Assembly: GCF_013003985.1 (NCBI RefSeq)
Contig: NZ_CP053073.1
Span: forward strand, 2,914,001 to 2,978,000
Length of the DNA stretch: 64,000 nucleotides
Reading direction: 5' to 3'
Source of the DNA: Usitatibacter palustris
GTDB lineage: Bacteria; Pseudomonadota; Gammaproteobacteria; Burkholderiales; Usitatibacteraceae
Of the stretch, positions 26,360 to 34,468 are shown piece by piece. Every line of letters starts with the position of its first letter. Position 1 is the stretch's first letter. The position numbers and the translations under genes are program-made. The notes under the pieces are model-generated. The model was given only the letters and a program-made list of their open reading frames with translations, ran no database searches and was not told the origin of the DNA.

Positions 26360-26877
26360 ATGTGATCAACGTACATGAACGCGACCTGCGCGCCGATCCG
26401 CACGATGTCGGCGCCCTCATCGACACGCTCGCATCGGCGAACGACCGCCTCTGGCCGCACGAGGACTGGCCGCGCATGAAGTTCGATCGCCCGCTCGCCG
26501 TGGGCGCGCGCGGCGGCCATGGGCCAATCCGCTACTTCGTCGAGGCGTACGCGCCCGGCAGCTTCATCCGCTTCCGCTTCACCGGGCCACGCGGGCTCGA
26601 GGGCACGCACGGGCTGTACGTGCTCCCTGGCCCGCAGGGCACGATCCGCCTCAGGCATTCGCTCGAGATCACGCCGCGCGGGTTGGCGCGCTTCTCGTGG
26701 CCGCTCGCGTACCGCTGGCTGCACGACGCGTTGGTCGAGGACGCGCTCACGAAGGCCGAGGCCGCCCTCGGCCTGGCACCACGCCGGCAAGCCTGGTCGC
26801 CGTATGTCCGCTTCCTGCGGTGGCTCGCCGCTCGCGGCGTGCTGCGCCTCAGAATTCCCCGCGCAGGCCCAGCGTGA
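26356..26877 (+). CDS. SRPBCC-like small protein
   Basis: 173 residues from a GTG that overlaps the methyltransferase stop (GTGA). The sequence has the pattern of the START/SRPBCC helix-grip fold: LWPHEDWPRMKFDRPLAVG, GHGPIRYFVEAYAPGSFIRFRF cut as GPIRYFVEAYAPGSFI, and FTGPRGLEGTHGLYV with a hydrophobic cavity-type end. Proteins of this type bind or modify lipids and polyketides. The last 29 bases overlap the end of the convergent TonB receptor gene, so the two stop codons lie inside each other's coding sequence. Family assignment is by pattern and not certain. Confidence 0.68.
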   Translation: MNVINVHERDLRADPHDVGALIDTLASANDRLWPHEDWPRMKFDRPLAVGARGGHGPIRYFVEAYAPGSFIRFRFTGPRGLEGTHGLYVLPGPQGTIRLRHSLEITPRGLARFSWPLAYRWLHDALVEDALTKAEAALGLAPRRQAWSPYVRFLRWLAARGVLRLRIPRAGPA

Positions 26878-28831
26878 ACGAGCGTCCCATCAACGGCGCG
26901 AAGTCCTTGAGATACGACGTGTGCACGCGAATCTCCTCGTCGAGGAGGTTCGCGCCCTGCAAAAACAACGTGAGCGACCCGATCGGCGTCTTCTCGATCG
27001 CGTAGCTCACCTCGGCATCGACGCGGGTCGACCCCGGTGTCGGCGTCTCGAGCGGCGCGGTGTGCGACTGCGACGCCACGCGCATCAAGGACACATACCC
27101 GCTCCAGGCACCGAAGCGCGCATCGACTTCCACGCCGGCGCGTGCGGGTGACATGCGTGGCAGGTTGTCGCCGCTCGCGAGCTTGCCGTGCACGTAATCG
27201 CCGAAGATGCGGTAGCCCAGGCCGTCGCCTTCGGGCCGGTAACGCCACTCGGCTTCGAGCCCGTGAAAGCGGGCCTCGGCCTGCGTGGTCGACTGCACGA
27301 GGAACTCGCCATCCGGATTGAATGTACCGTCCTCGTCCACGCGGTCGGCGATCCCGTCGCTGTTCGTATCGACGGAGAGCGCATGCACGTGATCGCGCAC
27401 CCGGCTCGCGAAGGCACTCACCTTCCATCGCGCCTGCCCTTGCCTGCCGCGCAACGTGAGGTCGATCGCGGCTGAACGTTCTTTAACGAGGTTCGGGTTG
27501 CCGATCTCGAAGCTCTCGGTCGCATGGTGCGGGCCGTTCGAATAGAGCTCCTCGATCGACGGGGCGCGCTGCGCGCTCGTCACGTTGAGCGCGAGCTCGA
27601 GGCCCGGCGAGAACTTCCAGATGGCGCCACCGGAAAAGGTCGCGAGCGAGAACGAGCGCGACGGCAGCTCGGCATCGGGCTTGCGCGTCTCGCGTTCGAG
27701 GCGCAGGCCGCCGTCGAGCGTCCACTCGGTCCACTGCTTCTGCTCCACGAGGAAGAGCGCGTACGCCCGCGCCTTCGTCGGAGGCACGATCGCCTCCTCG
27801 CCCAGCGCGGCGAAGTCGCGATCCTGCACCTGGAAGCCCAGCGCACCCTTGCCGTCGGTCCACGGGACGTGCGCGAGCTCGAGGCGGGAATCCCACGCCT
27901 TGTTGGTGAACGTGGTCGCCACCTCCCCCGTGCTCTCGATCTCGCGATGCTCGTAGTCGTTGTGGCCCGCGCGGAACTTGAGGCGCGTGATGCCGGCGAA
28001 GGGATTGGCGATTTCCGCAGCCGCATCCCACCGCGTCTGCTCGAGGAGAACGCGCGGCGCGTCCGGCGATGGAATGCCGTAGTCGTTCTTGAGAGACGAG
28101 ATGCCCAGGCCCGCGTAGCTCGCCCCCGAGATCCACGAGGCACCCACTCCGCCGCCGCGCGAATCGAGGTCGCTGTTGGCGACGCGGCCCACGGGCGTGT
28201 CGTAGTCGCGCGCGCGGCGCGAGAACCCGTTCGCGTTCATCGCGAACGCTCCCGAACCCAGCGTGGCATCGAAGCCCGCCGTGCGCGCGTCGTTCGCATC
28301 CGTGCCGCGCAAGTCGAAGGAGCCCATCGGCGACGGCGGCACTTCCGAAGGAATGAGGCCGTTGACGACATTCACCACGCCGCCGATCGCACCGCTCCCG
28401 TAGAGCAGGCTCGCGGGTCCGCGCAGGATCTCGATCTGGCGCGCGTTGAGCGAGTCGGTGGCCACCATGTGGTCGGGACTGAGCGACGAGACGTCCATCG
28501 AATCGACGCCGCCTTGCAGCACGCGCACGCGCGCGCCGTCGAGGCCGCGGATGATCGGACGACCCGCGGCGGGGCCGAACGAGCTCGATTGCACGCCGAG
28601 CTCGCGCCCGACCGTGTCGCCGATCGAGGCGGCCTGGCGGCGGCGCAGGTCCTCGTCGGAGAGCACGGTCGCGGGCTGCGTCATTTCGGTTTCGCCCGCG
28701 CCCAGGGGCGAGGCGGTGACGACCACGCTTTCGACTTTGCGTGGGGACTTCGATTCAGAAGGGGGGGTCTGCGCCTGGGCGCAAACACCGGCAAGCGCCA
28801 AGGCGCTCGCCAGGATTGGAATCCTGTACAT
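26849..28831 (-). CDS. TonB-dependent outer membrane receptor, ZnuD-like
   Basis: 660 residues with a signal peptide ending VCAQAQ. The TonB box region ESVVVTASPLG is followed by the plug (LRRRQAASIGDTVGRELGV, PIIRGLDGARVRVLQGGVDSMDVS, QIEILRGPASLLYGSGAIGG) and a 22-strand barrel ending in TLGLRGEF. The plug with the VSSLSPDH and ATDSLNARQ stretch and the RAPSIEELYSNGPHHATE loop are characteristic of ZnuD-type zinc receptors. It needs energy from TonB-ExbBD, not in this window. It lies downstream of a small His-rich protein and pnuC, so zinc uptake is the favoured but not the only reading. Confidence 0.83.
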   Translation of the reverse strand: MYRIPILASALALAGVCAQAQTPPSESKSPRKVESVVVTASPLGAGETEMTQPATVLSDEDLRRRQAASIGDTVGRELGVQSSSFGPAAGRPIIRGLDGARVRVLQGGVDSMDVSSLSPDHMVATDSLNARQIEILRGPASLLYGSGAIGGVVNVVNGLIPSEVPPSPMGSFDLRGTDANDARTAGFDATLGSGAFAMNANGFSRRARDYDTPVGRVANSDLDSRGGGVGASWISGASYAGLGISSLKNDYGIPSPDAPRVLLEQTRWDAAAEIANPFAGITRLKFRAGHNDYEHREIESTGEVATTFTNKAWDSRLELAHVPWTDGKGALGFQVQDRDFAALGEEAIVPPTKARAYALFLVEQKQWTEWTLDGGLRLERETRKPDAELPSRSFSLATFSGGAIWKFSPGLELALNVTSAQRAPSIEELYSNGPHHATESFEIGNPNLVKERSAAIDLTLRGRQGQARWKVSAFASRVRDHVHALSVDTNSDGIADRVDEDGTFNPDGEFLVQSTTQAEARFHGLEAEWRYRPEGDGLGYRIFGDYVHGKLASGDNLPRMSPARAGVEVDARFGAWSGYVSLMRVASQSHTAPLETPTPGSTRVDAEVSYAIEKTPIGSLTLFLQGANLLDEEIRVHTSYLKDFAPLMGRSFTLGLRGEF

Positions 28832-28876
28832 GGGTACTCCCGTGCAATTGAAGGGGGACGAACGTCGGGAACGACG

Positions 28877-29188
28877 TCAGGCCGGAGGCGCGCGGGAGTG
28901 GAATGCGAGGCGAGCGGAAGGCAGCGCCTCGGTGGTGTGATGGAAGGACGGGGGAAGGTTGGAGCGCTCCGCCGGCGGCACCGGCGCAAGCGCTGCGGGC
29001 GCGGCGCTGCCGAGCTCGGCGCACAGGAAGTGCGTGTCGCACTTCTTGTCGAGCGGCTTGCCGGGTTGCTCGTGCCCCTGGATCTGCTCGGACGCGTGGC
29101 CCAGCCCGTGCAGGAACGCCGCCTGCTGCGCGAACGCGAGCAGGAAAGCGAGGAGCCATGCAAAGAGATACGGGCGGGATCGGGCCAT
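28877..29188 (-). CDS. Small exported His/Cys-rich protein (possible metal-binding)
   Basis: 103 residues. A signal peptide or N-terminal membrane helix (FAWLLAFLLAFAQQAAFLHG) is followed by HGLGHASEQIQGHEQ, KKCDTHFLCAELG and a Pro-rich part with PSFHHTTEAL. The histidines and the CDTHFLC pair look like metal ligands. Proteins of this shape (DUF2946-like) often sit beside copper or zinc TonB receptors, as here: it is 45 bases before the ZnuD-like gene and 14 bases after pnuC. Probably a periplasmic metal chaperone or sensor; not proven. Confidence 0.65.
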   Translation of the reverse strand: MARSRPYLFAWLLAFLLAFAQQAAFLHGLGHASEQIQGHEQPGKPLDKKCDTHFLCAELGSAAPAALAPVPPAERSNLPPSFHHTTEALPSARLAFHSRAPPA

Positions 29189-29202
29189 GTCAGGGCGTCA
29201 CT

Positions 29203-29787
29203 CTACGCTTCTTCGATCGCGAGCAACGTCTCGGGCCGCGCGAGGCGCCGCCAGTGGTAGAGCGCAATCCATGCGTTGACCCAGTAGAACGCGTAGAGCC
29301 CCGCGGTGAGATAGAGCTCCCGGGACCAGAACAGCGGCACGGCCAGCGTGTTCACGACGATCCACACGATCCAGTTCTCGACCCGGCGACCCATCATCAG
29401 GAGCTGTGCGGCGACGCTGAGGCCCAGGATCATCGAATCGATGAAGGGCGCGGCGGCGTCCGTGTACGCCTTCATCGCGAAGGCCCATGCCAGTGCAAAC
29501 GCGACCGCGGCGCCCAGCAGCGCTGCGAGCCTCGACGGCGGCGTCCAGCGCACGCGAACCGGATTCCCCTGGTCTCCGCGGCGCCAGTTCCACCAGCCTG
29601 CCGCGCTCGCGATCACGAAGAACCCCTGCAGCAAGGTATCCGAATAGAGCCGGGCCTCGAAGAACACCCACCCGAACACGATGCATCCGACGATGCCGGT
29701 CCACCAGACGTGGATGCTGTTGCGCGCCGCGAGGACGATGCTCGCAGTCACGAAGGCGTTGGCCAGGAGCTCGGGTATCGACGGCAC
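29203..29787 (-). CDS. pnuC: PnuC-family vitamin transporter
   Basis: 194 residues with several hydrophobic segments. The family motifs are visible: NSIHVWWTGIVGCIVFGWVFFE cut as HVWWTGIVGCIVFGWVF, the GWWNWRRG aromatic box and the end GLYAFYWVNAWIALYHW. PnuC proteins carry nicotinamide riboside by facilitated diffusion; near relatives carry thiamine or riboflavin. The WWNW box favours nicotinamide riboside. No kinase gene (nadR) is nearby. It follows soxA by 9 bases and precedes the His-rich gene by 14, so it is likely in the same transcript as the sox genes. Confidence 0.85.
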   Translation of the reverse strand: MPSIPELLANAFVTASIVLAARNSIHVWWTGIVGCIVFGWVFFEARLYSDTLLQGFFVIASAAGWWNWRRGDQGNPVRVRWTPPSRLAALLGAAVAFALAWAFAMKAYTDAAAPFIDSMILGLSVAAQLLMMGRRVENWIVWIVVNTLAVPLFWSRELYLTAGLYAFYWVNAWIALYHWRRLARPETLLAIEEA

Positions 29788-29796
29788 CGCGTGCTC

Positions 29797-30564
29797 TTAC
29801 CGCCGCACGCCCGGCGCCTGCGCGGCCATCCCCTCCGCTCGCGCAGCGAGGTAGACCTCCAGCGCGAGCAACTCCTCCGAACCGAACGCCGGCTGCTCCG
29901 CGCGCACGCCAAAGAAGCACGCGCGCAGGCGCCGCTGCAGCGAGCCCAGCGTTTGCCACTCGACGCGATACGCGGGCCAGCCCGAGGGATGGCCCTGGCT
30001 GATCGACTGGTTGAGCAGCGTCTTGCCCCAGCTCGCGTCGTGGCAGTGCGTGCACGCGAGGTTCATCTGGCCCATGCGCGTCATGTAGAGCTTGCGGCCC
30101 TCCTCGAGCACGCGCTTCGTCTGCGGGACCTTGTCCGCGACGATCGGCATGCCGTTCGACTGGTGCGCGACATACGCGGTGAGCGCGAGGAGGTCGTCGG
30201 ACTCGCGCGCGAGTCCTTTCCCCTTCTGGTTGCGCCGATTGCACTGGTCGATGCGATCCTCGAGGTTCGCCACGCGCCCGAGCGACGCGTCAAACCGCGG
30301 ATGCCTCGCCGCAACGCCCTTCATCGTTGCACGCGCATCCTGGTGGCACCCGGCGCACGCGGGACCGGGCCCGAGCTTCTCGCTCCAGAGCTTCTCGCCC
30401 TTCGTGACCCAGAGCATCCCCGGATTGGCGAAGGTGTCGGACTGGAGACGCTTGAGATCCTCGCTCTCGAATTCGATGCCGGCGCGCAGCGGCTGCGGAC
30501 GGGAAATGTCCTGCGAGTAGACGCAGGTGATGCCGAGCGTCGCGGCCAGCAGGACGAGGCGCAT
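29797..30564 (-). CDS. soxA: Sulfur oxidation c-type cytochrome SoxA
   Basis: 255 residues with a signal peptide ending CVYSQ. Two haem-binding motifs are present, CAGCH (near residue 72) and CTHCH (near residue 175), so this is the dihaem form. The conserved cysteine in LQRRLRACFFG is the residue that becomes the persulfide haem ligand in studied SoxA. With SoxX it joins thiosulfate to the SoxY carrier. The ATG overlaps the soxZ stop (TGATG). Part of the soxXYZA set; no soxB or soxCD in this window. Confidence 0.93.
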   Translation of the reverse strand: MRLVLLAATLGITCVYSQDISRPQPLRAGIEFESEDLKRLQSDTFANPGMLWVTKGEKLWSEKLGPGPACAGCHQDARATMKGVAARHPRFDASLGRVANLEDRIDQCNRRNQKGKGLARESDDLLALTAYVAHQSNGMPIVADKVPQTKRVLEEGRKLYMTRMGQMNLACTHCHDASWGKTLLNQSISQGHPSGWPAYRVEWQTLGSLQRRLRACFFGVRAEQPAFGSEELLALEVYLAARAEGMAAQAPGVRR

Positions 30565-30884
30565 CACGCGACGGTGAGCATGGCCTTCGCGCTGCCGCGC
30601 TCGCCGCGATCGTCGCGATACTCCACTTCGATCTCGCCGCTCGCCTGCGCGACCGCGTGGAACGCGAGATAAGGATTGGCCGACATGCCGGTGCCGAGCT
30701 CCGCGCGGAAGATCTCGCGGCCGGCGTAGCGGCACACGAGTTGGTCGACCACGTTCACGGGAACGGCGCGCCCCTGCTCGTCGCGGCGAAAGCCCGTCTC
30801 CATCGGGTGTTGCACGAGCACGCGCACCTGGAAGATTTCGCCCTTCTTCACCGAGGGCGGGAGCTGGATTCGTCCGAGGATCAT
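30564..30884 (-). CDS. soxZ: Sulfur carrier complex subunit SoxZ
   Basis: 106 residues, the expected size, cytoplasmic-looking (it is exported with SoxY by the Tat route). The immunoglobulin-like fold signatures RIQLPPSVKKGEIFQVRVLVQHPMETG (cut here as KKGEIFQVRVLVQHPMETG) and EIEVEYRDDRGERG are present. It binds SoxY to form the carrier of the sulfur chain. The start overlaps the soxY stop (ATGA); the stop overlaps the soxA start. Confidence 0.94.
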   Translation of the reverse strand: MILGRIQLPPSVKKGEIFQVRVLVQHPMETGFRRDEQGRAVPVNVVDQLVCRYAGREIFRAELGTGMSANPYLAFHAVAQASGEIEVEYRDDRGERGSAKAMLTVA

Positions 30885-31345
30885 GTGGCGAGTGTCGCTT
30901 CGTCGAGGCAGGCGGCCGAGGTCACGAGCACGTCGACCCGTGCCATGCGAAAGCGCCCGCCGGAGAGCGATGCGATCACGGTGACCTTCTGAGTGCCGGC
31001 GAGGCGCACGCGCGTATCGACCTGCGCGCGGCCCGACGCGGGACTGAAGTGGAACACGGCGATCTGCGGGCGCGGATTGCGCTCGGCGAGGATGTGGATC
31101 GCGGCCACGTGATCGGCTTCGGTCATCGGGCTTTCGACCTGGATGCCCATCGGCACCGAATTGCCGTTCTCCGCGATCGCCGGAAGGTCGATCTTGATGC
31201 CACCGTCCTCGGGCTTCTTCCCGCCCGTGATCTTCTCGATGAGCGGCGTGATGTCCTGCGCGGGCTGGAAGCGCTGCGCCGACGCGGGGAGCGATGCGCC
31301 CGCGAGCGCGGCGCCGGTTGCGGCGAGGAAGGAGCGGCGTTTCAT
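30881..31345 (-). CDS. soxY: Sulfur carrier SoxY with non-canonical C-terminus
   Basis: 154 residues with a Tat signal (KRRSFLAATGAALAGASLPASA). The domain has the expected order and strands up to RMARVDVLVT. In studied SoxY proteins the chain ends GGCGG, and its cysteine carries the substrate on a flexible arm. Here the end is TSAACLDEATLAT: one cysteine, at residue 146, eight residues before the end and without glycines around it. It may be a variant carrier or an inactive form; the reading frame and neighbours give no sign of a frameshift. It lies between soxX and soxZ, overlapping both (ATGA). Confidence 0.85.
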   Translation of the reverse strand: MKRRSFLAATGAALAGASLPASAQRFQPAQDITPLIEKITGGKKPEDGGIKIDLPAIAENGNSVPMGIQVESPMTEADHVAAIHILAERNPRPQIAVFHFSPASGRAQVDTRVRLAGTQKVTVIASLSGGRFRMARVDVLVTSAACLDEATLAT

Positions 31346-31716
31346 TTCAGCGTCGTGAGCCAGGCGACCACGTCGTCCAGCTGCTTCTCGGTGAGGATGG
31401 GCTTGCCTGAATAGGCCGGTGCGACGCGCTGGAGTTCCGTGGTGCGATGGAACGCCGGCATCGCAGCCGCCGGATTGATCTTGGTGATGTCCGCGACGCG
31501 AGCGCGAATCTCTTCGGGCTTGTATCGCGCTCCCACACCCGCGAGCGACGGCCCCACATTGCCCGCCGCCGCTACGCCCGGCGCCGAATGGCAGAGCACG
31601 CAGTGGCCCTGCTCGCGCTCCACGAACACCGCGCGGCCCTTCTCCGGATCGCCGGCGGCGGAGGCACTACCCGCAATCACCAATGCCCCCACCACCCCCG
31701 CCCACTTATCTTTCAT
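31342..31716 (-). CDS. soxX: Sulfur oxidation c-type cytochrome SoxX
   Basis: 124 residues with a signal peptide (KWAGVVGALVIAGSASA). One haem motif, CVLCH in REQGHCVLCHSAP, and the methionine ligand in AAAMPAFHR, with GNVGPSLAGVGARY between; this is the SoxX monohaem pattern. It forms the SoxAX complex with SoxA, two genes further on. Its start codon lies at the edge of a short repeat (31714-31745) that occupies the place where a ribosome site should be, and no Shine-Dalgarno sequence can be seen. The stop overlaps the soxY start. Confidence 0.9.
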   Translation of the reverse strand: MKDKWAGVVGALVIAGSASAAGDPEKGRAVFVEREQGHCVLCHSAPGVAAAGNVGPSLAGVGARYKPEEIRARVADITKINPAAAMPAFHRTTELQRVAPAYSGKPILTEKQLDDVVAWLTTLK

Positions 31717-31745
31717 CTGCGTTTATCCGCGTTTATCTGCGGATG
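31714..31745. repeat. Short repeat with two GCGTTTATC units at the soxX start
   Basis: On the plus strand the order is CATCTGCGTTTATC, then CGCGTTTATCTGCGGATG: two GCGTTTATC units and a near-inverted edge, CATCTGC against GCGGATG with one mismatch. I recall this as a dispersed repeat of many bacterial genomes, but cannot search. It fills most of the gap between soxX and the molybdenum hydroxylase gene and ends on the soxX start codon. Confidence 0.6.
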
Positions 31746-31754
31746 CCTTTGCCT

Positions 31755-33914
31755 TTACGCCTTGACCAACTCCTCGGGCTTGAACGGCAGCGAGCGAATC
31801 CGCTTCCCCGTCGCCGCAAACGCGGCATTGAGAATCGCGGGAGCGACACACAACGCCCCCGGCTCCCCATGCCCACCCCAGAAGCCGCCCGTCGATGCGA
31901 ACACCGTCTCGACCTTGGGCATCTCCGGCAGGCGCGGCAGCTGGAAGTCGTGGAAGTTGGATTCCATGACGCGGCCGTCCTTGATGGTGTGCCCCTGGTA
32001 GAACTGCCCGATGCAGAAGATGACGTTGCCTTGCGCCTGCGCGTGGCACGCATCGGGATTCACGACGTAGCCCGAATCGATGGCGAGCACCACGCGATGG
32101 ACCTTGATCTCGCCCTTCGGATTCACCGAGACCTCGGCCACCATCGCGGTGAAGCTGCCGAACCCGTCGGACTGCGCGATGCCGCGGAAGACACCCGGCG
32201 GCAGCGGCGCGCCGTAGTTCGCGGCCTTCGCGACGGCCTCCAGCACGAGGCGATTCTTGTCGTCGGGTTTCATCATCGCGAGGCGGAACGCGAGCGGATC
32301 CTTGCCGGCCGCATGCGCGAGCTCGTCCACGAAGCACTCGCGGTAGTACGCGTTCTGCAATCCGGGCGCGCGCCAGAAGCCGACGGGCACGTGCGGGTTC
32401 TTCTGCGCGTACTCGCAGAGCTGGTTGGGGATCGTGTACGACATGTCGGAGAGCGTGCGCACCGCGGTGAAGTCGATGCCCTTCTGGATGCCTTCCGGTC
32501 GCAGCAGCGCCAGGATCGACGGGCACGCAATGGTCGACTGGAACGCGGTCACGTTGCCCTGCGCATCGAGGCCCGCCTTCATGCGCACGAGCGACGCCGG
32601 CCGGTAGAAGCCGTGCTGCATGTCTTCCTCGCGCGACCAGATGAGCTTCACGGGCTTGCCCATGAACTGCTTGGCGATGACCACGCTCTGTCGCACGTAG
32701 TCCTGCGGTGCGCCGCGCCGGCCGAAGCCGCCGCCCAGCATCGTCTTGTAGACCTCCACCTTCTCCAGCGGCAGGCCGCCCGCCTCGGAAGCCGCGGCCA
32801 TCGACGCCTCGCCGTTCTGCGTGGACGTCCACACGTGCAGCATGCCGTCGTCCTTGAACCACGCGGTGGACGTCATCGGCTCCATCGTCGCGTGGCTGAG
32901 GTAAGGCGAGTAGTACTCGGCCTCGACAACCTTCGCGGCCGCCGCGAGTGCCGGGCCGACGTCGCCGACCTTCTTCGCTTCGGGGAGGTTCTTCTCGTCG
33001 AGGCCTGCCTTGAAGAGCGCCTTGATGGTCTCGTCGGAAACCTTGCCGTTGGCGCCTTCGTCCCATTCGATCTTCAACGCCTTGGCCGCATTGTTCGCGC
33101 GCCACCAGTTGTCGGCGACCACGGCGACCCAGCCATCACCCTTCACGACACCCTTCACGCCGCGCATCTTCTCCGCGGCCGCGCTGTCGATCGATTTCAC
33201 CTTGCCGAGGAACACGGGGCTTTGCACGATCGACGCATGCAGCATGCCGGGCAGCTGCACATCCACGCCGAAAATGGGTTTGCCGAGCACCTTGTCGGGA
33301 AGCTCGAGACGGCGCATCGACTTGCCGGCGATCTTCCAGTCCTTCGGATCCTTCAGCTTCACAGTCTTCTGATCGGGCGGTTCGAGCTTCGCCGCATCGG
33401 CCGCGACCTTGCCGTAGCTCACGCGGCGCTTCGACGCGGTGTGCGTGATGACGCCTTTGTCGACCGTGCACTCGGACGCGGGAACCTTCCATTGCGTGGC
33501 GGCCGCGCTGACGAGCATCTCGCGTGCCGATGCGCCTGCCTTGCGCACGTATTCCTGCGACGTGCGAATGCCGGCACTCCCGCCCGTGGACATCGAGCCC
33601 CAGATGCGTTTGCGCTTCACGTGCTCGTTGGGCGAGACGAATTCGGTGGAGACCTTGCTCCAGTCGCACTCGAGCTCCTCGGCGACGAGCTGCGCGAGGC
33701 CCGTGAGGCTGCCCTGTCCCATTTCGGAGCGGGCGATGCGAATCACGACGCTGTCGTTGGGGTGGATGAGCACCCACGCGGTCACTTCCGCGGGCGCCGC
33801 GGCGGCCTTGGCCTGCGCGAGCGCAGTGGCGGGGAACGTGAACTCGAGGGCGAAGACGCCGCCGGTTGCGGCGGAAGCCTGCAGGAAGGCGCGACGATTG
33901 ATGGCGAGTGTCAT
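31755..33914 (-). CDS. Molybdenum hydroxylase large subunit (IorB-like, xanthine dehydrogenase family)
   Basis: 719 residues with a Tat signal (NRRAFLQASAATGGVF). The molybdopterin-binding region follows the isoquinoline 1-oxidoreductase beta-subunit plan: ARSEMGQGSLTGLAQLVAEEL early, GGGFGRRGAPQDY (Mo-cofactor), GFWRAPGLQNAYY, GGFWGGHGEPG late, where the glutamate of GGHGE is the catalytic residue position. Expected to hydroxylate N-heterocyclic or aldehyde substrates in the periplasm and pass electrons through the small subunit to a cytochrome. Separated from the small subunit by 10 bases. Substrate unknown. Confidence 0.88.
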   Translation of the reverse strand: MTLAINRRAFLQASAATGGVFALEFTFPATALAQAKAAAAPAEVTAWVLIHPNDSVVIRIARSEMGQGSLTGLAQLVAEELECDWSKVSTEFVSPNEHVKRKRIWGSMSTGGSAGIRTSQEYVRKAGASAREMLVSAAATQWKVPASECTVDKGVITHTASKRRVSYGKVAADAAKLEPPDQKTVKLKDPKDWKIAGKSMRRLELPDKVLGKPIFGVDVQLPGMLHASIVQSPVFLGKVKSIDSAAAEKMRGVKGVVKGDGWVAVVADNWWRANNAAKALKIEWDEGANGKVSDETIKALFKAGLDEKNLPEAKKVGDVGPALAAAAKVVEAEYYSPYLSHATMEPMTSTAWFKDDGMLHVWTSTQNGEASMAAASEAGGLPLEKVEVYKTMLGGGFGRRGAPQDYVRQSVVIAKQFMGKPVKLIWSREEDMQHGFYRPASLVRMKAGLDAQGNVTAFQSTIACPSILALLRPEGIQKGIDFTAVRTLSDMSYTIPNQLCEYAQKNPHVPVGFWRAPGLQNAYYRECFVDELAHAAGKDPLAFRLAMMKPDDKNRLVLEAVAKAANYGAPLPPGVFRGIAQSDGFGSFTAMVAEVSVNPKGEIKVHRVVLAIDSGYVVNPDACHAQAQGNVIFCIGQFYQGHTIKDGRVMESNFHDFQLPRLPEMPKVETVFASTGGFWGGHGEPGALCVAPAILNAAFAATGKRIRSLPFKPEELVKA

Positions 33915-33924
33915 GGCGGCCTCC

Positions 33925-34392
33925 TTATGCCTTCACCGGTGCGGGCTTGTTCTCGGCGACGGCATGGATCGCTTCGCGAACGCGCGCGTACGTGCCGCAG
34001 CGGCAGAGGTTCGACATCGCGTCGTCGATATCCGCGTCCGTGGGCTTGGGCTTCTTCGCGAGGAGCGCGGCGGCGGCCATGATCATGCCGGTCTGGCAGT
34101 AGCCGCACTGGGGGACATCGTGTTCGATCCACGCTTTCTGGACCTTGTGGATGCCGGGCTTCGAGAGCCCTTCGATCGTGACGATCTTCTTGCCGGCGAC
34201 CGCACTCACCGGCATGACGCAGGAACGCACCGCTTCACCGTCCACGTGCACCGTGCATGCGCCGCACTGGGCGACGCCGCATCCGAATTTTGTACCTGCG
34301 AACTTCAGCTCATCGCGCAATGCCCAGAGCAGCGGCATGTCGTCTTCGATGTCGAGCTTGTAGGACTTGCCGTTGACGTTCAGCTGAACCAT
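33925..34392 (-). CDS. Molybdenum hydroxylase [2Fe-2S] small subunit (IorA-like)
   Basis: 155 residues from the ATG at 34392, the family size. The first four cysteines are in [18 protein letters not shown] and RSC, the plant-type ferredoxin cluster; the second cluster uses CGYCQTGM and NLCRCGTY. No signal peptide, so it is probably exported together with the Tat-tagged large subunit. Its gene order (small then large) is typical. No FAD subunit gene or cytochrome subunit is next to it. Confidence 0.92.
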   Translation of the reverse strand: MVQLNVNGKSYKLDIEDDMPLLWALRDELKFAGTKFGCGVAQCGACTVHVDGEAVRSCVMPVSAVAGKKIVTIEGLSKPGIHKVQKAWIEHDVPQCGYCQTGMIMAAAALLAKKPKPTDADIDDAMSNLCRCGTYARVREAIHAVAENKPAPVKA

Positions 34393-34468
34393 GTGACGAC
34401 CCCTGGCAAAAGGCTCGGGACCGAGCCGACGCCCGATTATGCATCCGGGGCGGGGTCGAAAACGCAGG

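Noticed and set aside
29788..29796. A thiamine or NAD-type riboswitch before pnuC
   Set aside because: Only 9 bases separate soxA from pnuC, so no room for an aptamer, and none was visible before soxX.
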